The notes under the pieces were generated by a model. It was not told the DNA's origin, made no database searches, and saw only the letters and a program-made list of their open reading frames with translations. This document shows, piece by piece, positions 25,648 through 35,516 of a stretch of 64,000 nt of DNA. Numbering within the stretch: the stretch's first letter is position 1; each line of letters begins with the position of its first letter. Position numbers and translations under genes: made by a program. Location of the stretch: assembly GCA_030268105.1 (NCBI GenBank), contig BSDZ01000025.1:1364001-1428000 (forward strand), in the 5' to 3' direction. This DNA is from Volvox africanus. Taxonomy: Eukaryota; Chlorophyta; Chlorophyceae; Chlamydomonadales; Volvocaceae.

Positions 25648-25908
25648 TTTTTGTATTTATATGTGCTGAACGATGCGCTTGACTAACTCCATCCTTGCCT
25701 AGCCATAGCAACGGCCTCCTCACCCTCTATCTATTCGTAGCCCATATGCGTGGAAAACGCATGGAGATGCATTCAGCAGTCGTAAGGTGAAAGGTGAAAC
25801 CCTGGCGCGGTCTCACAGGTCACAGCAGTGAATTTACTAACGGAAACGCGTTCGTACGGTAATGCACGATTCTTGGCCTGCAGAGAGGGGTAACAGGCCA
25901 TTTGATAT

Positions 25909-25913
25909 TTACA
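25909..25913 (-). terminator. Candidate TGTAA polyadenylation signal of ferritin
   Basis: TTACA on the plus strand, hence TGTAA on the gene's strand, about 690 bases past the ferritin stop and about 260 bases before the start codon of the next minus-strand gene. Nearest good match; not proof. Confidence 0.35.
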
Positions 25914-26601
25914 TCAGCAACTTGTAAGTCTCATTTACGTGAGGACTGAAGCAAAGTTTTGAAGCTGAAACCGCCGAACTTGCTGTCCCGTGCTCGATTG
26001 CAATCTAGCTGAAATTTTGCTGTTTTCCAGACGATCAGGTCTGACATGCAGCAATTCAAACTATCGCCATTGCCACGACCCTGAAAATCACTCTAGAGCA
26101 GATGGTTATTTAAACAGTTGTCAAGAAACAGGACGAGCAAGTGAGGCAGGCGCCTGACACGCGAGATACTGAAACCAACTGCTAAAGCAACTGCTAGCAC
26201 AACACAAACAAACAGCACAAAACACAAGTTTCACTGGATGCTATAGTAGTTTGAACGCCCCATCCACATCTGCACGCATTCTCCAGACGCGCACGGGAAC
26301 TCAGCCGCCCGCGCGTCGCCGCACACAGCCGAACAGCCCGCGCACTCTCTTCATCCCACGACTCCCATATCCTCAAGACCTTCATTTCAGCGTCTTGTTG
26401 AACCCTTTTTCCAAAACCTGACTTGATGTCCGCCTTCGCGAGGAAGCAGATCTCATAATGGGAAAGACGCCTGAATGTCCAACCTACTCCCGTGCCGGAA
26501 CCTTCCAAACGATCCATAACGTTGAAGTCACTGCAAAGGCCGTCGACACAGTTGTGCGCATGTGCATATATGCGTTGAAGCAGAAGCTCCTCGCCATGCA
26601 T

Positions 26602-29450
26602 TTATACAACGCCGTCCTCCTTGCCGTACTCATCGCTCAGCATGCTATCAATGTGAAAGATGCCGTGGCCGCGACCCGCCCTGTGGACCTTGCTGACCAG
26701 CACAGCAGCTGCCTTAACGTCCTTGGACTGCAGGCGAGAAAAGAATGGCAAAATATTTAAGAGCGCAAGAGCGCAAGAGCGCAGGAATGCAGTTGGACCA
26801 CGTCCAAGGTAAGGGAATGGTGAGGGCTTCGCGGCGCGGCTCCAGATCGTTCGAGGTACTCATCACCAAAGCAGAGAAGGAAAGCAGAGAATTCATGGAG
26901 ACCACCAGTTAGCAGTACTAAAGAGCAAAACGTGTCAATACGCCCTAACCCTGCCTGCCAAACATCTCCCGCATGGCCCATGTAAAGCCGCCTCACAGTT
27001 TACGGCCGATGTTTACCATGTCCTGGCCCTGCATTACCTGCTAGCAACCTAGCAAAGAAAGCGCCCTCACCCCACCCCCGCAGTAATCCTCTCTTCTTCC
27101 TTCTCGTTCTCCTCTCATACACCCCTTATATCACTCATCTCAACATCCTCGTAACCCTTTTACCCACTTCCGAGCCGCACCCGACCCACCCGCTGCAGAC
27201 CCACCCGCTGCAGACCCGACCTGAATGATCACTCTGGCCTGTGGTCCCTCACTAAAATTGGAACAGTTCCGGAGAAGGGTGAAGTAATAGCTATTACTGA
27301 GGAAGTGTTTCGAGAAAATTTTACTGGGGGCACTAATATAATACATTCATTATTTGAAGAGGTTTGGATATCCCATTCCATCCTGTTCCGACCCACCTGC
27401 TCGTGCAGCAAGTTGTCCTCCAGGAAGTGGGTGGCGTCTGCGTCCCCTGCAGCAGAGGCTACGTCGTGGAGCTCCCTCAGCTTGGTGAAATTGAGCTTTT
27501 CGAGACTCAGCGCCAGCTCTGTGGCGTGAAGTGCGTCGCCCTTCTCTGAGTAGGGAGTGCGGGGAAATAGAAACGCAGAGAGGATGGCCACCAGGGAGGC
27601 GTTCAGGGTTTTCAGGTGAGCAACCCCTTAGATCTTAGATCTTAGATCTCGCGATTACTTCTTTCATCATTCCAAAATGTGTGTGCTTCCAACATCATCA
27701 TCAAAACAAAAAGCGGAAAGCGCTTCTTAGATGTGTCGTTCAGGGGTGCAATCAAATTCGATAGGCCTCGGTGTCTGCGACCCAATCCGGGAGGGCGGGG
27801 AATACCTGTGTATTCGGTACGGAATACGTTTTTTTATCTAGCTGAAACTCCTCTCCCCACCTTCCGCTCCCCTCCCCCCTCCACACCGACCGCCCCATGG
27901 ACCCACCCGGATGCCAGTACTCAGTCTCCGGAGGCGCCAGGGGCATCAGCTTCACTCGGCCCCCCCGCTGGGCCTGTGGCCTCGGTCCCGCGAGGGAGGG
28001 GTCGGGGGCCGAGGGCATTGGAGGGACAGAGGAGAGGTGCAGATACGTGAGGGGGGGGGGGGGAAAGACTCGAACCCACAAGAGCTGAAGGCCGGAGCTG
28101 TAATGATGCGGGGAGTATGACACTGAATTACAAACTGCCGACAAAAGTTACTTGGTGATGAGGTTATGTAAAATTCAACAACCCAAACACGCCACGAAGG
28201 GGCATGCAATTGGTTTAGCAGGATTTGGTTTCCTGCCCCCCCACCTCCCACCTCCCACCTCCCACCTCCCACCTCCCTTGATCGACCTTGGTGAAAGCAC
28301 CACCCCCTCACATCCCCCCAGCTTTCCCCAGGTTGAGGTGGTGGTGATGGGCTGATGAACGAGAACACGGCGAGCGGCCGACAAATCCCTAAGAGCGAAA
28401 CAAGGAGATGTCCGTGAATCCACCCGCCCACGTAGCCACGTAGGCACGTAGCCACGCATGGCGGAGGGAGGTCGCGTGCAACGGCCCTCACGCCACTCAG
28501 CGTTTCATGTACTTCGGGTTCCTGATGTAACCCCGTCACCTGGAACGTGTGGCTCCAAACACATCGTTGTTGGGCTACCCCACCCCGCCCCGCCCCACCC
28601 CGCCCCACCCCGCCCCGCCCGACCCCACCGCGCCCCGCCCCGCCCCGCCCCACCCCGCCCGACCCCACCGCGCCCCGCCAACCTGGTAATCGATAAGCAG
28701 ACGTGCGTGTTCGCGCTCCTCATCGCTGTTGTGGCGGAAGTAGGCGGCGAAACCCGGCAGCCCCACGTCATCGCGAGCGAAGAAGGAATACATGGCCAAG
28801 TAGATGTAGCTCATGGTCAACTCAATGCTGTGATGAATCATCAGATATACGGAGATGGTCGTACATCGGGAGATACGAGGCGGGTGCGGCGAAAAGGGAA
28901 GAGGGTCAAAAGGTTTAGAGGAAGCGATGTAAAGGAAATCGTCTATCTTTTAACCTTCATAGTATCAGTCGTTTGAGAGGGGGAAAACACTCACGAAAGC
29001 ACTGAATTCGAGCTTTTAGCCCCCACCCCCCGCCTCCTCCATTAGGGCATTGCAGCATTCCTTTAAAAACAAATCGCTGTACGTCCCCCTAAACCCCACC
29101 TTGCATTCTTCTCCCTTCATCACCACCTCCCTGTCCCTCCCTCCTCCCTCCCTTCCTCCCTCCCTCCCTCCCTCCTTTCTGCCTCCCTTCCCCCTCGCTC
29201 CCTCCCTCCCCCCACCCTACTTGATCTGCTCGTTTACAGCCGCCTCCAGGTTCACCGGATAGCCGCTTCGGGCCATGGAGCGCCGAGCCGAGAGCCCTGG
29301 AGCAGCCGCCGGGTCCATCAGCTGCGCGTCCAGGTCCGCCACAAGCGGACTCACCTCCTCGCCCATGGGCTCAAAGACCAAGCCCGTCTGCGTCGACGCC
29401 CTGTGGCCTCTCTGGACTGCAGGAGGCGCCTGACGTGCCTCAGCTGCGGC
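26602..29450 (-). CDS. FER: Ferritin (plastid-type), transit-peptide exon unresolved
   Basis: Five exons close in phase on the minus strand: 29450-29221, 28827-28683, 27973-27907, 27545-27397 and 26727-26602 (TAA at 26604-26602); 238 residues without the leader. Ferritin forms a 24-subunit cage that oxidises Fe(II) and stores it as mineral; algal and plant forms act in the plastid. The four-helix core is unmistakable: NLEAAVNEQINIELTMSYIY, then SDEEREHARLL, then QRGGRVKL, then ALSLEKL, then HEQ. All ferroxidase-centre residues are present: Glu of INIEL, Tyr of SYIY, Glu and His of EEREH, Glu of SLEK, Gln of HEQ. The C-terminal helix contains RGRGHGIFHID. The first listed exon starts in a Gln/Ala/Arg-rich stretch before TGLVFEPMGEE, which matches the plant-type extension, so a leader exon lies upstream. 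At 27973 the acceptor CCACAG gives a loop of the expected length. Confidence 0.93.
28048..28140 (-). repeat. tRNA-derived short interspersed element remnant
   Basis: On the minus strand the stretch contains TGGGTTCGAGTC (plus-strand complement about 28067-28078), a match to the internal polymerase III B box, preceded by tRNA-like arms. No intact tRNA can be folded by eye. It sits in a ferritin intron next to a poly-G run. Confidence 0.4.
28241..28278 (+). repeat. (CCCACCT)n tandem repeat, five units
   Basis: Perfect heptanucleotide tract within a ferritin intron. Confidence 0.85.
28578..28678 (+). repeat. (CCCCGCC/CCCCACC)n GC-rich tandem repeat
   Basis: About 100 bp of near-pure C-rich units with a duplicated internal block containing CCCGACCCCACCGCG. 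It abuts the donor of the ferritin exon ending at 28683. Confidence 0.85.
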
Positions 29451-30717
29451 CTGTGCACCGAGAACAAAGAGACCAGATACCGTACGGCATACACACAAGG
29501 GTTGGGGATGGGGAGACGAATGAAGAGACGGGAGACCTTGTCGTACTGCCATTGATATTTAAACAAACTACTTACCACGTCAACTACCACTTCAATCATC
29601 ACTCAACCGTCTCGCGCTAAATGTAATCGGTTAGAAGCCCGGTACCCGGGTGAGGTGTCCCGTGGAGGCTGGGGTTTGAGTTTCAGCTCCCGAGGATGAA
29701 AGCGGATAAAACGAACCAGCTGGTGCTGATACTGAAGGAAGGAGGACTAACCACCGTGAAGGTGGAGGATGATGGCTGGCGTCGTCCAAAGTCAGGAAAG
29801 TGGAAACGAGCTGTGATATAAGGCCGCAAAATAAAGCAGAAAAAAAGAAGAGAAGCCGTAATTATGTGTACCATCGGCCTTATAGCTGGCGGCGAAGTGA
29901 AAGCCGTGCTGAGTCCGAGGCGAAGCTGGCCTGACCGCTGGCGCTGGCGCTGTCATGCGAGTGCTCCTCCCGCCCCACCTACACGCGCCCTAACCCAACC
30001 AACCCATCCACCCAGCCCGGCCAGCTCGAAGCGCGCGCGCGTACCAACCGAGCCGAGCGCTGTTCCGCGTGAACCCACTCACCTGGAACCGCGGTAGCGG
30101 CGGTAGCAGCCACAGAGGGGAAGGGCGTGCACATGCGAGAGGGAGAAGAAGAGTCAGCGCACAGTCAAAGAAGGCGCGAGAGGACAAAGTCCAAGACACA
30201 GTTAAAGCAAGGCTAAGGAACCATGCACTCGGAGAAACTGTGCCGTACAGGCAGAGCCTGACACCGTACATTTGGAAAATGCAGTACATTGTTGCCTTAG
30301 GTGAAAGTACAATTAAAGGCATTTGACATGTGCATTGCTTGGTATGTGACCGACACACGGCGTGGACGTACGGCAGGACCCCTCCCTGAGAACCCCCGTT
30401 GATCTGTGCGATTCCCCGGATATCAGATGTTTTGCCATTCCAACATTCACCCTCTGAACGACCGGATCGGAAGATGCCGACCCGCGGTTCCGCTCAGCCC
30501 CGACACCGCCATCAGGCTCCTCGGACTTTAAAGGAGGCACCGCCGCGGGCGTGTTCAGCAGGCTGCGTCGCTGACGCGACCTGAACTGCACCGTATGAAG
30601 CGCCGCGGCCGCTGAGGCACACGTGCCAAAGGTGCGACCAGCACTGAGGGAGCCGCGCAGTCGCGGCTCGTGCGCCGGCGCCATAGCCAACGTAGCGAAT
30701 GGGGCGATGAGCTGCAT
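29451..30717 (-). other. Probable 5' region of ferritin with candidate leader exons
   Basis: The leader must join the exon at 29450 in phase 0. Candidate A: ATG near 30133 (MCTPFPSVAATAATAV) ending at CCAG|GTGAGT near 30082, plus a small exon after ATATCACAG near 29816 ending at ACG|GTGGTT near 29759; all phases fit. Candidate B: a longer Arg/Ala/Ser-rich frame from ATG 30717 (MQLIAPFATLAMAPAHEPRL...) that looks more like a transit peptide, but no in-phase donor was found. The two cannot be separated from sequence alone. Confidence 0.3.
29605..29700 (+). repeat. Second tRNA-derived short element remnant
   Basis: Reads ATCGGTTAGAAGC (A-box-like) followed about 50 bases later by GGGTTTGAGTTTC (B-box-like). 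It lies in the 5' intron region of ferritin, opposite in orientation to the element at 28048-28140. Confidence 0.35.
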
Positions 30718-31399
30718 ATCCCTCGCCCCTTATTGACAAATACGATGAAAGAGCAAGCGCACGCTGAAAAAGGCGCGCCGGGATAAAAATGAGATTTGAG
30801 TGACCCGTTGGTCAGTAGGTGCGTTTTCTCGCAATGCGTTGAAGTGGCTCCGGGTTAGTATTCGTACTTTTGTAACATGGAATGGCTTGCCTGGTAATGA
30901 AAACGTTCGGACGAGCATATGCACAAAAAGGATATTAGATTTGCGGAAGGGATCGAAATCTGTATTCGTCATGAAAGCGTTTTTGGATGCATCTGGGGAC
31001 TGCATTGGAGGATGAGTCACCAGGTGCCGAAGCGAAACTCCGCAGAAACGGTCTTTAACAAAGTATAATATATTATTCATGATGTAAGGATGGAGAACAC
31101 AAACTAAACACCCTTCTGCAAGTTTTAGCGCGCTTCTATCTGCTTAAATAGGACTACTTATTCCGGACGAGGTTGTCGTTCAAGACTTTTTTCTTCGCTC
31201 ATTTTGGCGCATGTTGTATCAGACCATCACGTTCTCGTACCATAACGGTCCAGAAAGCTGATTATCAAGATTCCCGGTGAACAACCCGCCCTTGTGCGGC
31301 CATCCGAGCACATCTCAAATCTATCTTACCAAAGTGCCAAGCAACTCTTCCTCTGCCAAAAATATACTAGCCTAGCAATACAATCAGCCTAGCAAGACA
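30718..31399. promoter_or_regulatory. Divergent intergenic region between ferritin (-) and the gene at 31400 (+)
   Basis: About 0.7-1.3 kb depending on the ferritin start. It holds no coding signal I can support and presumably carries both promoters. A repeated CCTAGCAA(G/T)A motif lies at about 31371-31398 just before the plus-strand ATG. No iron-responsive motif can be named with confidence. Confidence 0.35.
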
Positions 31400-32055
31400 A
31401 TGCGAACGAGCACCCTCCGGCTGTCCGCAGCCGCAGCGCGATCACCTCACGTCGCAGTTTCAGTTTCTGACTGGACTGGAAACTCCGTTACCGCAGCAAT
31501 GCTCGCGAACGCAGCGTCGGCATCACCACCGGGGTCCTGGTCGACCAAACCAACAACAACACAAACCCAAACGGCCGCAACGAGTTTTATTTCGCCGTTA
31601 TCATCACCGACATCTCCACCACTGACTTCGACACGTCCATCGTCCGTAGCCTTCTTTGGCAGCGCCGCATTCGGCATCCCGAATCTGGCTGCTAGGGCTG
31701 CTACTGCTGACACGGCTGCAATGCCACGTGTTTCAGTGGCCACACAATTGCGGCTGCATTACGGCTCGTGGCATTGGCGAGTCTTTAGCAGCACTGGGGC
31801 CGGCAGCGGTGATGCTGCGTTGAGGGGCATCCAGGAAGCTGTTGCCAGGGTGATTCAACCGAGCCCGAGCTCCCCGCTTACATCATCACGTACGGCTCCT
31901 GCTGGGGGGAGGCCGCGAGCGATTTGGGTTGCGGCCCATGATCTCCCCGGTATCCTGATATGCCCTTGACCCCCTCCCATCGCCCCCTCGGGATCAAAGC
32001 GTGTGTGTTTGTGTGCGTGTGTCTATGTGCGTGTGTGTTTGTGTGCGTGTGTCTA

Positions 32056-32094
<39 letters not shown>

Positions 32095-35000
32095 GTGTGT
32101 GTGTGCGTGTGTGTGTGTGCGTGTGTGTGTTTGGAGTAATGTCAGGATAACCCGCTGATCACGCGGGATCAGCAAACAGGTTCCGACTAGATAGCGTTTA
32201 TTTGGACCCATATGCTTGTTCCGCGAACTGCCTCATGGCCCGACCAGCCATCATCATCTGACCTTCACGGTGGTTAGTCTCGTTCCTTCATCACGGGTAG
32301 CAGCTGGCTCGTTTCATGCGCCTGCCGCAACATATCCCCCTTTTCTCTCCCCCCGTCAGTATCAGCCGTCAGGATTCGTTTTATTCGACTTCCCCCTTTT
32401 CTCTCCCCTCCACTCCGCTAGACGCCTTGCTCCACCATCGCGGTTAGCCATGCTTTACAACAGCGTCTTCATCGGTATCATGTATCGTGTATTCGACTTA
32501 CCCCCTCGGTCTTGCCGCAGTTAGTTGCAGCAGTTGATGGCCCTTGTCGCGTCCCTCAACAGGACCGCTTCAGTCCCGAGCAGCTCGACCACCCGCGCAG
32601 CTCCGGGCTGGATGACCAGCAGCGATCTGCACTTCGAGAGGAAATGGATCAGGCGGCAAGAGCGCGGTCCGATCCTGCAGCTGTACTGCAGGTACGGCAC
32701 GGTACGGACGTTGTGGCTCCGTATGAACTTCATGATAAAGATTCGATCTGAAGCGTGGTGGCATGTTGTCTTTTAGTAGTTTGCGAGGGGAGCTTTCGGT
32801 GCTGAGAGAGATTCTTCGACCAGGTAGATATTCCTTTGAGGATGGGGATAAGGCCCTGGTACGGGAGATCTGCTGTAGATCTGCAGTACGATGATCGCGT
32901 CTGCCTTCATCATCCCGTGACCCTTTCATGTACATCAACTAATTGCGCATCATCCTCCATCCACTCACCCATCTATCCAGCTATCTTGTCCCTCCCCGGC
33001 TGGCAGGTTGTGGAGCGCAGAGGACAGGATTTCGACGAGGCCGTGCTGGTTTCGGCGCTGCAAGCAGTGGCTGATGCGTGTGATCGAAGTGCGTATTGCG
33101 GCGGTCTCAACCGAGCTCGCATAAAACCCCCATGCACCATCCATCCCCTCCCCAACCCCCAACACCCGCACGCAAAGGAAACGAGAGTTGGCTTTCCACA
33201 CTTCCACATTTTCACATTTTCACATTTTCACATTTTCACATTTCCACGTTTTCACGTTTTCACGTTTTCACGTTTCCACATTTCCACGTTTCCCATCGTT
33301 GCACACAATCCATTTTTCTTAAACTTTATGACCGCACCGTCAACCACCCATTCCATCCCCCTACTCCACACTCCTGTGCTCGCAGGCAGAAGCGCACCGC
33401 GGGGCGACGGGGTCGGTGAAGATGAACAGGACGTGTGGCGGTGGGTGGGCCAACACAACACCTTCCAGTCGCTGTTGAGTGAGTTAGGGACCACCTCTCT
33501 CCGCGCATTCCGCAATCGTTCCTCTCCTGTTTCTCTTTCTCTCTCTCTGTCTCTGTGTCTCTCTGATCCTTTGTCTGTGACAAGCGCTGTAGTTCCCTCG
33601 CGTCGCCACCCTGCCGTCTCCTGATGGGGTTGTCCCCTGACGTGCTGCTGCTGCCGCGTGACGGTGCTATTTGGCTGTCAGGTATGGTGGTGGCGGGAGC
33701 GGAGCGCCTGAGCCCGGCGCAGGCCACAGCGGTGGCTCGCAGTCTGAGTCGACTTCGAGTGGAGGACGAGGTGTGAAACCCACACGCCGCATCCCTCTCC
33801 CTCTCCCTCTCCCTCTCCCTCTCTCTCTCCCTCTCCCTCTCCCTCTCCCTCTCCCTCTCCCTCTCCCTCTCCCTCTCCCTCTCCCTCTCCCTCTCCCTCT
33901 CCCTCTCCCTCTCCCTCTCCCTCTCCCTCTCCCTCTCCCTCTCCCTCTCCCTCTCCCTCTCCCTCTCCCTCTCCCTCTCCCTCTCCCTCTCCCTCTCCCT
34001 CTCCCTCTCCCTCTCCCTCTCCCTCTCCCTCTCCCTCTCCCTCTCCCTCTCCCTCTCCCTCTCCCTCTCCCTCTCCCTCTCCCTCTCCCTCTCCCTCTCC
34101 CTCTCCCTCTCCCTCTCCCTCTCCCTCTCCCTCTCCCTCTCCCTCTCCCTCTCCCTCTCCCTCTCCCTCTCCCTCTCCCTCTCCCTCTCCCTCTCCCTCT
34201 CCCTCTCCCTCTCCCTCTCCCTCTCCCTCTCCCTCTCCCTCTCCCTCTCCCTCTCCCTCTCCCTCTCCCTCTCCCTCTCCCTCTCCCTCTCCCTCTCCCT
34301 CTCCCTCTCTCGCCACGTAGGGGACTCGTCTGATTCGAGCTTATATTATAGCAGATGCTGTTGGTCCATATTTTGCATTGTCAGCTGAAGAGGATGTGTA
34401 AAAGAGGGATGCTTGCGTTACGATCCCGATTATGGATCGGCAGCCTGTCGACAGGGGGCAGAAGCGTACGGCACTCTTCATATGATAGCACGGCTTGCTC
34501 TGCCTCGGGGTGGGGTGGGAGGGGAGGGGAAATTGCCGAGGCTGGTGGTTTTCAAACCCCTCTCGCGCAGAGGACGTTTCCTCCGAGTGAGGTTCGCCTG
34601 GAAGCAGTTTCTGATGAGCGGTAACGGGTTTTTGAGTTTTTGGTGCTGCTGCTGCTGCTTCGGGGCTCACAGTACCTGTGGTGGTTGCTCCAGGGGGTGC
34701 TTGACGCGATCAGCCGCAACGTCGTGTCGGAGGTTCATCGCCTGAATGGAGATCAGCTGGTCGATCTGGTGCGTGGGTCAGTGTAAATGTTATTCTGGGT
34801 ATCGCGTTATTTTGGGCGTGACCTTCATGCGCCATATGTATGTACTATGTGCAAGTAAACAGCAGCGCCACCTACCCCTTCACCCGACCACCGCCTCCTC
34901 ATCTGACTCCCTCCAATTACCCCAGGCCCTTTCCACCCCTACACCTGGGGCACCCCAACCCGTATCTCGCGTTCACAATTCGCCGGTTCGTACGTAACAG

Positions 35001-35516
35001 CTCCGCACTCGAACTGCGTATGTTCGTACCTTCGCCTTTCTCTCCTGTCACGACTTAGTACCGTACCTCATAGCTAAGAAACACATTTAGTGCCTTAACG
35101 TGCAGTGCACCGATATGTCTTTCGACATGGCGTCCATTTCCCCTTTCATCCGTCTCCCTACCCTTTCATCCGTTTCTTAGCTGGAAGCGTATCGCGCCGC
35201 CGGAGCCAGTCCGGGCAGAGTGTTGGCAGACGCCGTTGAGGGGCGCCTGCAGGGCCATGGCGGTGGAGCCGCCACAGCCATTGCCGCTGCCGTGCCGTCG
35301 GGTCGGGCCACCGCTGACGGCGTACAGCTGGGTCGGATGGATTCGGATGGCGGAGGCGACCGAGGCGGGGTGCTGCCGCCGCTAGAAGATGCGGAATCGG
35401 ATCGTGTACGGCAGCTGCTGAAGGAGCTGGGGTACGATACAGTACGGACCTCGGGGGGAGTGTCACTGCCACTTCAGGTCCGGAGCAACAGATCACATGA
35501 TGCGGATAACGCGTGA
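31400..35516 (+). CDS. Predicted organelle-targeted helical protein (OPR/RAP/FASTK-like?)
   Basis: Seven exons close in phase: 31400-31849 (end tentative), 32521-32691, 33007-33088, 33386-33478, 33682-33770, 34673-34768 and 35181-35516 (TGA); about 438 residues. The N-terminus ([20 protein letters not shown]...) is Ser/Ala/Arg-rich with few acidic residues, typical of a mitochondrial or plastid transit peptide. The middle is a series of helix pairs such as [60 protein letters not shown] and [20 protein letters not shown]. This resembles the alpha-helical repeats of OPR, FASTK or RAP proteins that bind organelle RNA, but I do not see a diagnostic motif, so family and function are inference. 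Introns contain very large microsatellites. Exon 1 could contain extra splice sites; exons 2-7 are firm as coding sequence. Confidence 0.65.
31998..32132 (+). repeat. (GT)n-rich microsatellite
   Basis: GTGTGTGTGTGCGTGTGT with a duplicated GTGTGTGTTTGTGTGCGTGTGTCTATGTGC block split here only for description; it lies in the first intron of the gene at 31400. Confidence 0.85.
33205..33291 (+). repeat. (CACATTTT/CACGTTTT)n tandem repeat, about 11 units
   Basis: Eight-bp units alternate between CACATTTT and CACGTTTT with a few TTTC variants. It sits in the intron between exons ending 33088 and starting 33386. Confidence 0.85.
33793..34308 (+). repeat. (CCCTCT)n minisatellite, about 86 perfect units
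   Basis: A 516-bp pure pyrimidine tract with only one early interruption. It starts 22 bases after the splice donor at 33770|33771 of the helical-protein gene. The long Leu-Pro and Glu-Gly frames through it are repeat artefacts. Confidence 0.97.

Noticed and set aside
28060..28140. Functional tRNA gene
   Set aside because: A B-box match is present but the acceptor and anticodon stems do not pair convincingly.
28505..28841. Gly-Arg-rich minus-strand protein (AGRGGAG units)
   Set aside because: Only 28683-28827 is a ferritin exon; the remainder is the C-rich tandem repeat in the intron.
33671..34333. 220-codon Leu-Pro frame and the opposite 212-codon Glu-Gly frame
   Set aside because: Both are translations of the (CCCTCT)n minisatellite; only 33682-33770 is a real exon.
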